Shown in pieces: positions 26,929-34,520 of a stretch of DNA of 64,000 nt. The translations under genes and the position numbers were made by a program. Location: assembly GCA_016713405.1 (NCBI GenBank), contig JADJPF010000001.1:558001-622000 (forward strand). The letters run 5' to 3'. The notes under the pieces were generated by a model, which saw only the letters and a program-made list of their open reading frames with translations, did no database searches and had not been told where the DNA came from. Source of the stretch: Blastocatellia bacterium. GTDB taxonomy: Bacteria > Acidobacteriota > Blastocatellia > Chloracidobacteriales > JADJPF01. Position 1 is the stretch's first letter. The number at the start of each line of letters is the position of its first letter.

Positions 26929-27417
26929 ATGGACGCATTTCTAAAAATTGATGGAATTGAAGGTGAAAGTATGGATGATAAACATAAAGGTGAAATCGAA
27001 GTGCTTTCATTTAGTTGGGGTGTAATGCAAGCCGCAGCAGGAGTTGCTAGTACAGCCGGATCGCTTTCTGCTGGACGGGCCCAATTTCAAGATCTAAGCA
27101 TAGTAAAACTTCTTGATAAAGCTTCTCCAAAACTAGCTTTAGCTTGTGCAACAGGGGAACACCTAAAATCTGCTTGTTTATCATTACATCGTGCTGGTGG
27201 AGAAAAAGAACTTTATATGGAATATAAGCTCACAGATGTATTGATAACTTCTGTTCGCCCTGGTGGTAGTAGCCAAGGAGAATCTATTCCAATGGAAGAA
27301 ATTACTATGAATTATGGAAAAATAGAACTTAAGTATGTTCCAACAAAAGTTGAAGGGGGCAAAGGTTCAGGCAGTGTTGTAGCAGGCTGGGATCTAAAAT
27401 TAAATAAGAAGGTGTAA
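26929..27417 (+). CDS. hcp: T6SS tube protein Hcp, standard-length copy
   Basis: This is the 162-residue canonical Hcp with MDAFLKIDGIEGESMDDKHK, GEIEVLSFSWGVMQAA, ALACATGEHLKSACLSLHRAGG and TDVLITSVRPGGSSQGESIPM. It shares its domain with the preceding gene, but the two are clearly diverged in sequence. AAGGAG lies 7 bases before the ATG. tssE begins 4 bp after the stop, so translation of hcp and tssE is likely coupled. I see no lesion. Confidence 0.93.
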   Translation: MDAFLKIDGIEGESMDDKHKGEIEVLSFSWGVMQAAAGVASTAGSLSAGRAQFQDLSIVKLLDKASPKLALACATGEHLKSACLSLHRAGGEKELYMEYKLTDVLITSVRPGGSSQGESIPMEEITMNYGKIELKYVPTKVEGGKGSGSVVAGWDLKLNKKV

Positions 27418-27421
27418 GAGG

Positions 27422-27904
27422 ATGAGTAGATTTGATAGCGAAATACATATTACTCCATCAGTGATAGATCGGTTGCTTGACGATGAGCCAGAGTTAACAC
27501 AAGAAGCTCTGGCTTCACGTTCCCGCAGTTTGCAGCAGTTTAAGCAAGCTGTAAAACGTGATTTAGAATGGTTACTTAATACACGTCAAACATTGAAAAT
27601 ATCTGATGAATTAAAAGAGTTAAGTCATTCTATTGCTAATTATGGATTGCCTGATCTTTCTAATGTAAATGTTAAAAGTGTTAATGAACAACACAAATTA
27701 GAACAATTGTTGGAAAAAATAATTAAAATATTTGAGCCTAGGTTAGAAGATACTTTAGTAAAACTTGAACCTGTATTAGAAAATGAGCCAGCTTTACATT
27801 TTCGTATCGATGCAAAACTTAAAGTTGAACCTGCTCCAGAACTGGTAAGTTTTGATACTGTCCTACGCCTTGATAGTGGTCGTTATCTTGTTAAGGAGGG
27901 GTGA
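27422..27904 (+). CDS. tssE: T6SS baseplate protein TssE (gp25-like)
   Basis: TssE is the gp25-like wedge protein that starts sheath polymerisation. Although divergent, the central SIANYGLPDLS (about residue 75), with the following KIFEPRLEDTLVKLEPVLE and the C-terminal FRIDAKLKVEPAPELVSFDTVL, matches the GPW/gp25 fold. The N-terminus is a Leu/Arg-rich helical segment (SRFDSEIHITPSVIDRLLD). The length of 160 residues is normal. Its TGA shares its last A with the ATG of tssF, typical of translational coupling. Confidence 0.88.
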   Translation: MSRFDSEIHITPSVIDRLLDDEPELTQEALASRSRSLQQFKQAVKRDLEWLLNTRQTLKISDELKELSHSIANYGLPDLSNVNVKSVNEQHKLEQLLEKIIKIFEPRLEDTLVKLEPVLENEPALHFRIDAKLKVEPAPELVSFDTVLRLDSGRYLVKEG

Positions 27905-29763
27905 TGAGAGATGAACTGTTAGGATATTATGAAAAAGAGTTAGCTTTTTTAAGACAAATGGGAGCAGAGTTTGCAGAAAAATATCCTAAAGTTGCTGGAA
28001 GACTAGTTTTAGAAAAAGATAAATGTGAAGATCCCCATGTAGAACGTCTTATTGAAGCTTTTTCCTTTCTAGCTGGACGTATACGGCTAAAATTAGATGA
28101 TGAATTTCCTGAAGTAACAGAATCTTTACTTAACATCCTTTATCCTCATTACTTAAACCCTATACCATCAATGTCTATTGCTAAGTTTGCTCTTGACCCT
28201 GAACAAGGAAAACTAACTACAAGTTATCAAATTAATAAAGGCATTACACTTTATTCCAAACCAATTCATGGAACACCTTGTAGGTTTCGCACTTGTTACC
28301 CAACTACACTGTGGCCCATAGAAGTAACATCTGCTGAACTAAGTTCTAATGCCCCTGCTGACTCTTATGGTAGATATAGTCAAGCTTTTATTAAACTTTC
28401 TTTGCATTGTCTAAATAACACCCAACTATCTGAGCTAAAACAAAGTGAAGGTAAAGAACCAATTGACCGATTACGCTTTTTTCTTAATGGAGAATCACAA
28501 CTTGTTTATCCTCTCTATGAACTTATTTTTAATAATGTTACCAAGATAGAACTGCGTTCTATTAAAGGAAAAAGAATTTTAGGTAGCACTCCAAATGTAG
28601 TTTCATTGCCAAAAGATAATATTCAAGCTGTAGGTTTTGGTGAAGATGAAGGATTACTACCATATACTACACGCTCATTTATTGGATATCGTTTATTAAC
28701 AGAATATTTTGCTTTTCCAGAAAAATACCTTTTCTTTGATTTATTGGGCATTGATTTAGCTGCTAAAGCTGGATTTGGAGAAGAGTTTGAAATTTTTATT
28801 TATCTAAAAGATGTTAAACCTCCAACTGCTCGTATAGAATCTTCCACTTTTCAACTAGGCTGTACACCTATTATTAATCTTTTTCATAAAACTGCTGAAC
28901 CTATTCAGCTTACACATCAACAATATGAATATCATGTTATAGCTGATATTCATCGCCAAATGGCAACAGAAATTTATTCTGTAGATGATGTGATAACTAC
29001 AGACCCTTATTTACAGCAAGCACAGCATTATCAGCCTTTTTATTCTTTAAGACATAGTTATAAACAAGAGCAAATCAAAACATTTTGGTATACAACTAGG
29101 CGTGCCTCACAACGTAAAGACGACCCAGGAACAGAAATTTATATTTCATTAGTAGATCTTAATTTTAATCCTAATGTTCCAGCAGTAGAAACTTTAACTG
29201 TATCTGTAACTTGTACAAATCGAGATTTACCAGCCAAACTACCTTTTGGAGGTCAAGAAGGAGACTTTCAAATTGAGGGTAATGCACCTATTTCACAGAT
29301 TGTTTGTTTAAAAAAACCTACTAATACTTTACGTCCACCGATGCGACGTTCAGCACATTGGCGACTGATTTCACATTTAAGCTTAAATTATTTATCAATT
29401 GTTGAGAGTAAAGAAAACTCTGCTGAAGCTTTACGAGAGATTTTGCTTCTTTATGATTTTGTGGATTCTCCAGCAACAAGAAAGCAAATTTATGGAATTG
29501 AAAAAGTAAGTAGTCGTCGAGTAGTTCGCCAAATTGGGCCACGTATTGGAACAGGTTTTGTTCGAGGAACTGAATGTTCTATAGAATTTGATGAAGATCA
29601 ATTTGTTGGCAGTGGTGTTTTTCTTTTTGCTTGTGTGCTAGAACGTTTTTTAGCACTTTATACTTCTCTTAATTCTTTTAGCCAATTGAAAATCAGCACT
29701 AAACAACGGGAAGGATGGGTAAAAACATGGCTACCTCGTTTAGGCGATCAAATCCTTCTTTAA
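27904..29763 (+). CDS. tssF: T6SS baseplate protein TssF
   Basis: TssF and TssG form the baseplate wedge. The start MRDELLGYYEKELAFLRQMG and AEFAEKYPKVAGRLVLEKDK (residues 1-40) is a textbook TssF N-terminus, followed by VERLIEAFSFLAGRIRLKLD, EFPEVTESLLNILYPHYLNP (about 80) and a C-terminal FSQLKISTKQREG and WLPRLGDQILL. The length of 619 residues is normal. The first codon is GTG at 27901 or ATG at 27904; I chose the ATG, which is coupled to the tssE stop. Its end overlaps tssG by 37 bp. Confidence 0.92.
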   Translation: MRDELLGYYEKELAFLRQMGAEFAEKYPKVAGRLVLEKDKCEDPHVERLIEAFSFLAGRIRLKLDDEFPEVTESLLNILYPHYLNPIPSMSIAKFALDPEQGKLTTSYQINKGITLYSKPIHGTPCRFRTCYPTTLWPIEVTSAELSSNAPADSYGRYSQAFIKLSLHCLNNTQLSELKQSEGKEPIDRLRFFLNGESQLVYPLYELIFNNVTKIELRSIKGKRILGSTPNVVSLPKDNIQAVGFGEDEGLLPYTTRSFIGYRLLTEYFAFPEKYLFFDLLGIDLAAKAGFGEEFEIFIYLKDVKPPTARIESSTFQLGCTPIINLFHKTAEPIQLTHQQYEYHVIADIHRQMATEIYSVDDVITTDPYLQQAQHYQPFYSLRHSYKQEQIKTFWYTTRRASQRKDDPGTEIYISLVDLNFNPNVPAVETLTVSVTCTNRDLPAKLPFGGQEGDFQIEGNAPISQIVCLKKPTNTLRPPMRRSAHWRLISHLSLNYLSIVESKENSAEALREILLLYDFVDSPATRKQIYGIEKVSSRRVVRQIGPRIGTGFVRGTECSIEFDEDQFVGSGVFLFACVLERFLALYTSLNSFSQLKISTKQREGWVKTWLPRLGDQILL

Positions 29764-30647
29764 AACAACACCTGGCCCAAGAACCATATTGTTTTAATTT
29801 CTTTCAAGCAGTAAGGCTTTTAGAAAGAAGTTTTCCTAATCGCCTTGGTGTTGGTCGTGATAGTAGCCCTAAACAAGAAGTAACACGTTTTCATAACCAT
29901 ATTTCACTTAATTTTCCACCTAGTGAAATAAATAAAATTATATTTTCTCCAGAAGACTTATCAATAGAACATCCAAGTAAAATGTTTGTAAGATTTATGG
30001 GGATGGCTGGGATAAATGGGGTATTACCATTACCTTATACAGAACTTTTAATTGAACGCCGCCGCTACAAGGATCAAACCTTAGCAGATTTTTTAGATAT
30101 CTTTAATCATCGAATGATTTCTTTATTTTATCGAGCATGGGAAAAATATAGATTTCCTGTAATTTATGAAAAAAATCATGATGATTACTTTACAAATTAT
30201 CTTTTTGACACAATTGGAATGGGTACAAAAGGCTTACAAAAAAGACTTAGTTTTTCTGATAAAGCCTTACTTCTTTATGGAGGTCTTATTGGTCAAAAAC
30301 CGCATTCTATAAGTGCAATAACTGCTATTTTAAGAGATTTTTTTCAAGTACCTGCTAAAGTAGAATCACTTACTGGACAATGGCTAAAACTTGATTCTGA
30401 AAGCATAACTCAGCTTGGAAAAGCTAATAGTACACTAGGACAAAGTACTATAGTAGGAAATAGAGTTTGGGATCAACAATCTAAATTTTGTTTAATTTTT
30501 GGGCCACTAAGATTTCAAGAATTTAAGGAATTTTTGCCTATTGGATCAGCTTATCAATCTGTTATTGATTTAACACGGTTTTTAGTTGGACAAGAGCTTG
30601 ATTTTGATGAGCAGTTAGTTCTTAAGAAAACAGAAGTTCCTGCTTGA
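29727..30647 (+). CDS. tssG: T6SS baseplate protein TssG (interrupted near its end)
   Basis: TssG completes the wedge with TssF, TssE and TssK. The N-terminus SLKQHLAQEPYCFNFFQAVR and LLERSFPNRLGVG is typical; so are EHPSKMFVRFMGMAGINGVLP (about 80-100) and LTRFLVGQELDFDEQLVLK near the end. The frame stops at TGA 30645 just after EVPA. Normal TssG continues for about 40 residues to a GWTSWL-type motif. The downstream sequence holds exactly that, but only if the TGA and an extra G are both corrected. I used ATG 29727; a second ATG at 29715 has no properly spaced ribosome site. Confidence 0.85.
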   Translation: MATSFRRSNPSLKQHLAQEPYCFNFFQAVRLLERSFPNRLGVGRDSSPKQEVTRFHNHISLNFPPSEINKIIFSPEDLSIEHPSKMFVRFMGMAGINGVLPLPYTELLIERRRYKDQTLADFLDIFNHRMISLFYRAWEKYRFPVIYEKNHDDYFTNYLFDTIGMGTKGLQKRLSFSDKALLLYGGLIGQKPHSISAITAILRDFFQVPAKVESLTGQWLKLDSESITQLGKANSTLGQSTIVGNRVWDQQSKFCLIFGPLRFQEFKEFLPIGSAYQSVIDLTRFLVGQELDFDEQLVLKKTEVPA

Positions 30648-30771
30648 AAACTAACAAATAATCAACAACAAGGCATGCTATTAGGGTTGGACTACATGGC
30701 TTAAAACTAAAGAATTTAATCAGGATGATAGACAAGTAATGCTTAGAACGGATGGTTATTTTCTAATGTAG
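30648..30771 (+). pseudogene. Remnant of the TssG C-terminus
   Basis: Read in the tssG frame after the TGA, this gives KLTNNQQQGMLLG; removing one G from GGG at 30684-30686 then gives WTTWLKTKEFNQDDRQVML, ending in TAG at 30769. The LGWTTWL sequence matches the conserved end of TssG, so this is lost C-terminal coding sequence with two lesions (a stop and a +1 insertion) within 40 bp. Confidence 0.7.
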
Positions 30772-30789
30772 TCTGGAAAGGTGGTGGTT

Positions 30790-31848
30790 ATGAATACTAG
30801 CCTTAAGTCACTAATTGAGAAACTAAATAATACTTGTCGAAATGCTTTAGAAACAGCAGCAGGACTATGTTTGTCAAAAACTAATTTTGATGTTGATTTA
30901 GAGCATTTTTTGATAAAACTTTTAGAACTTCAAAATACAGATTTTTTACGAATTATCCAACATTTTGAGATTAATATCTCACGGCTTAATCGGGATTTAA
31001 CTGCTGCACTAGAAAGCTTAAAGACTGGTAATAACCGTAATCCAGCATTGTCTTCTAATATACCAAGATTATTAGAAAATGCTTGGTTGATTGCTTCAAT
31101 TGATTTTGGTGAAGTACAAATTAGATCTGGTCATATTTTATTAGCAATGCTTACAGATGAACGCTTGCTAAAAATTGCTCGTGAAATTTCTAAAGAATTT
31201 GAATTAATTGTTCCAGATACTTTGAAAAAAAGATTTATAGAAATTGTCGCAGGATCAATAGAAGAAATTAAATCTTTTGGCAAATCTGCTTCAGAAGCAG
31301 CATCTAGCGGAGCAGTAAATCTTGCAGGAAAAACTCGTGCATTAGATCAATTTACTATTGACCTAACAGAACGAGCGCGTAAGGGAGATATTGACCCTGT
31401 TCTAGGACGGGATTTTGAAGTACGACAAATTATAGATATTCTAATTCGTCGCCGCCAAAATAATCCAATTCTTACAGGGGAAGCAGGAGTAGGTAAAACG
31501 GCAGTAGTAGAAGGTTTCGCGCTTCGTGTTGTTCAAGGTGAAGTTCCAGCACCACTAAAAAATGTTGCTATTCGTACACTTGATCTTGGTTTATTACAAG
31601 CTGGTGCAGGGATTAAAGGCGAATTTGAAAACCGCTTAAAATCAGTAATTGAAGAAGTAAAATCTTCGCCACAGCCAATAATTTTATTTATTGATGAAGC
31701 TCACACAATGATTGGAGCAGGTGGACAAGCAGGTCAAAGCGATGCTGCTAATTTGCTTAAACCAGCTTTAGCTCGTGGAGAGTTAAGAACAATTGCTGCT
31801 ACTACTTGGGCGGAGTATAAAAAGTATTTTGAAAAGATGCTGCATTAG
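30790..31848 (+). CDS. clpV: T6SS ATPase ClpV (TssH), N-terminal part (frameshifted)
   Basis: ClpV is a AAA+ unfoldase that disassembles the contracted TssBC sheath. This part has the ClpN domain (NTSLKSLIEKLNNTCRNALE, then DVDLEHFLIKLLE), the first nucleotide-binding domain with Walker A GEAGVGKTAVVEG (about residue 233) and Walker B ILFIDEAHTMIGAG (about 297), and ends YKKYFEKMLH at TAG 31846. The expected continuation KDAALARRFQVVKIEE is in the -1 frame from GAT 31836, so the gene is split by one missing base in the A run 31832-31835. The ATG at 30790 has GGAAAGG upstream; earlier in-frame GTG codons are less likely. Confidence 0.85.
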   Translation: MNTSLKSLIEKLNNTCRNALETAAGLCLSKTNFDVDLEHFLIKLLELQNTDFLRIIQHFEINISRLNRDLTAALESLKTGNNRNPALSSNIPRLLENAWLIASIDFGEVQIRSGHILLAMLTDERLLKIAREISKEFELIVPDTLKKRFIEIVAGSIEEIKSFGKSASEAASSGAVNLAGKTRALDQFTIDLTERARKGDIDPVLGRDFEVRQIIDILIRRRQNNPILTGEAGVGKTAVVEGFALRVVQGEVPAPLKNVAIRTLDLGLLQAGAGIKGEFENRLKSVIEEVKSSPQPIILFIDEAHTMIGAGGQAGQSDAANLLKPALARGELRTIAATTWAEYKKYFEKMLH

Positions 31849-31904
31849 CTAGACGCTTTCAAGTTGTTAAAATTGAAGAACCAAACGAAGAACAAGCTAT
31901 TGCT

Positions 31905-33443
31905 ATGATGAGAGGTTTAGTTATTAAATTACAAAATCATCATAATGTACGTATTTTGGATGAAGCTGTTATTGGTGCTGTAAAACTTTCACATCGCTAT
32001 ATTACTGGTCGTCAATTGCCTGATAAATGTGTTAGCGTACTTGATACAGCTTGCGCCCGTGTAGCAATTAGCCAAGTAGCTATTCCATCCTCAGTAGAAG
32101 CCACACAACACAAGCTAGATCAACTCAATACAGAATTAGACAGCTTAAAACGAGAAACTTTAACAGGTACAAATCATCAAAAACGTATTAGTAAAATCTC
32201 TGAAGAACAATCTAATCTTGAAACTCGGTTAATACAGTTAAAAGCTCAATGGGAGACAGAGCTTAGGCTAATTAATCAAATTCGTACAATAAGATTAGAG
32301 TTAGAAAATCAAGCTACAACGCAAGCCAAAGATAACGAGCCAAAAGAACCTTTAGATAAATTACAAAACCAATTGACAAAGTTAAATCAAGAACTAGCCA
32401 ACATTCAAGGCGAAACCCCATTAATGCAAGCGTGTGTAGATGCTCAAGCAGTAGCAGAAGTTATTTCTGGTTGGACAGGTATTCCTATTGGCAAAATGCT
32501 TACAGATGAGATTAATTTAATTCTCACAATGAAAGAAAGATTAGAACAACGTATCATTGGTCAATCACATGCACTAGAGGCTATCAGCCGTCGTATTCGC
32601 ACTTCGCGGGCTACTCTTACAGATCCACGCCGTCCTATTGGAGTTTTTCTTTTAGTTGGCCCTAGTGGTGTAGGTAAAACTGAAACAGGTTTAGCATTAG
32701 CAGAATTACTATATGGTGGAGAACGTAATCTTATCTCTATTAATATGAGCGAATACCAAGAGGCTTATACTGTATCTTCCTTAAAAGGTTCGCCTCCTGG
32801 ATATGTTGGTTATGGAGAAGGAGGCGTTTTAACAGAAGCCGTAAGACGTAAACCTTATTCTGTAATTCTTTTAGATGAGGTTGAGAAAGCTCATCCAGAT
32901 GTAATGGAACTCTTTTATCAAGTCTTTGATAAAGGAATATTAGAAGATGCAGAAGGTCGAGAAATTGACTTTAAGAATACTGTAATTTTGCTTACTTCTA
33001 ATGTAGGTACAGACATAATTATGAAGTTATGTGCTGATCCTGATACTACACCATTACCTGATAAATTAGTTGAAACTCTAAGACCAGAACTGATAAAAGC
33101 CTTCAAACCTGCTTTACTAGGACGTATGATCGTTATTCCTTATTTTCCTATCTCTGATCAAGTGATGAAATTAATTATCAAACTACAACTAGGCAGGATA
33201 GCTAAACAAATGAGAGAAAACCATAATGCTAGTTTTAGTTATGATGAGTCTGTTATTAATGAAATAGCTAGTCGTTGTAAAGAAGTAGAAAGCGGCGCAC
33301 GTAATGTTGATCATATTTTGACAGGAACCTTACTTCCAGAAATTGCAGGAGAATTTTTATCTCGAATGGCAGCAAAACAAGCTGTGTCCCAAGTGATGGT
33401 TAAAGTAGGAACAGACAGTAATTTCATTTATGAAATTATTTAG
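31905..33443 (+). CDS. clpV: T6SS ATPase ClpV (TssH), C-terminal part (frameshifted)
   Basis: This frame (open from 31836, first ATG 31905) encodes the rest of ClpV: MMRGLVIKLQNHHNVRILDE, the middle coiled-coil (SSVEATQHKLDQLNTELDSL and a long charged stretch), WTGIPIGKM (about 195), the second nucleotide-binding domain with Walker A GPSGVGKTETGLALAE (about 250) and Walker B VILLDEVEKAHPDVM (about 325), and the C-terminal D2 sensor GARNVDHIL. Apart from the single shift near 31835, the protein is complete (860-870 residues in total). The lesion falls between the two nucleotide-binding domains, so neither fragment alone should disassemble sheaths. Confidence 0.85.
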   Translation: MMRGLVIKLQNHHNVRILDEAVIGAVKLSHRYITGRQLPDKCVSVLDTACARVAISQVAIPSSVEATQHKLDQLNTELDSLKRETLTGTNHQKRISKISEEQSNLETRLIQLKAQWETELRLINQIRTIRLELENQATTQAKDNEPKEPLDKLQNQLTKLNQELANIQGETPLMQACVDAQAVAEVISGWTGIPIGKMLTDEINLILTMKERLEQRIIGQSHALEAISRRIRTSRATLTDPRRPIGVFLLVGPSGVGKTETGLALAELLYGGERNLISINMSEYQEAYTVSSLKGSPPGYVGYGEGGVLTEAVRRKPYSVILLDEVEKAHPDVMELFYQVFDKGILEDAEGREIDFKNTVILLTSNVGTDIIMKLCADPDTTPLPDKLVETLRPELIKAFKPALLGRMIVIPYFPISDQVMKLIIKLQLGRIAKQMRENHNASFSYDESVINEIASRCKEVESGARNVDHILTGTLLPEIAGEFLSRMAAKQAVSQVMVKVGTDSNFIYEII

Positions 33444-33475
33444 CTAGTGAAAACTAATATGATAGTGAGGTAGAA

Positions 33476-34495
33476 ATGAATAATAAAGTTTTTCCTCACC
33501 CTTTAGGATATGAAAATAATCCTCGCCTAATATCAATGGGTAAGCAGGCGGCAGAAATGGTAGCAAATTTTTTGCCTACTGCCCAACCAACTTTAGTAAC
33601 AAGCAATTATGGTTTAGTAGAATTATCGCCTGGGTCAATTTGGCCAGGCGATAATCTATTAGTTTATGCTTCTCCTCAAGAAGTATTCTTTACTACTGGA
33701 GATATATTACATTCTTTATCAGCACAGAAATTTCTTGAAGAGCATTGGCCCAGTGCTAGCTTGCCAATTAACCAAGAAAATAGCCAAATCGTCTTAGCAC
33801 AAGACGAAAGGGAAATTTTACAAAGTATATTTGTTCCCTGGTATATTACATTAGGCTTAAGTCCAGCAAAGATAGCATTATTTTATAGTCGTAATCGTGA
33901 CACATTAGAACGCTCACTTTATCTTGCACCAGCATTATTGCAAATCTTAAACACGTGTCGTTATCGTTATCACAAGCTTTTTATGCCAATTCCATCATCA
34001 ACTGATGCAGGCTTTGCAATAAATCATTTACCTCTAAAATGTAGTAGGGAAGATGTAGCCTATTTTATTGCTCGGTTATTAAAAAGGCGAACACTACCAC
34101 CAAATAAAACTTTAGGTGCTGTAGAACATATTGTTTCTAATACTATTGTTATAGTCCTAAAAACTATTGATGCTTTGGAAAAACTTTTTTATATGGTTGT
34201 GTCTTATAATGTGACTAAGATTATTCTATCTTTATTTCCACCTGCTGGCGCGTTAATGCCCTGGGTTGATTATGATGAAGTAAAAGAAATAGCTATATCA
34301 GAATATTCTGAATATCTTGCTGCTAGAATGGGAGAAGAAGGTTATTTTTTATCTCAATCAGAAGCAACAGAGATTTTAAGAGAATTAGTTAATGATCCAG
34401 GAACAATCTTAAAACTAAGAGATTTAGAAACCTTGATAAGACGCTTTATACCTGTTATTAAACAGTTGCATATAGCACTTTATCAAAGCAGTTAA
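33476..34495 (+). CDS. Unknown protein between clpV and vgrG
   Basis: The product is 339 residues and I do not recognise a family. It starts with GTGAGGT upstream of ATG 33476, a good ribosome site. It has no signal peptide. The N-terminal ~100 residues are mixed alpha/beta; a region around residue 215-262 has hydrophobic stretches (AVEHIVSNTIVIVLKTIDAL and LFYMVVSYNVTKIILSLF) that could be one membrane hairpin or buried helices. Its place at the end of the T6SS structural genes and 25 bp ahead of vgrG suggests a T6SS accessory or cargo-linked role. No further function can be inferred. Confidence 0.7.
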   Translation: MNNKVFPHPLGYENNPRLISMGKQAAEMVANFLPTAQPTLVTSNYGLVELSPGSIWPGDNLLVYASPQEVFFTTGDILHSLSAQKFLEEHWPSASLPINQENSQIVLAQDEREILQSIFVPWYITLGLSPAKIALFYSRNRDTLERSLYLAPALLQILNTCRYRYHKLFMPIPSSTDAGFAINHLPLKCSREDVAYFIARLLKRRTLPPNKTLGAVEHIVSNTIVIVLKTIDALEKLFYMVVSYNVTKIILSLFPPAGALMPWVDYDEVKEIAISEYSEYLAARMGEEGYFLSQSEATEILRELVNDPGTILKLRDLETLIRRFIPVIKQLHIALYQSS

Positions 34496-34520
34496 TTTAG
34501 TAAAAGAAAGGGAACGACCT

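Noticed and set aside
30645..30647. TGA reassigned as an amino acid, or selenocysteine, in tssG
   Set aside because: tssE ends in a TGA that overlaps the tssF start, and the gene at 38117 ends in TGA; no SECIS-like element is visible.
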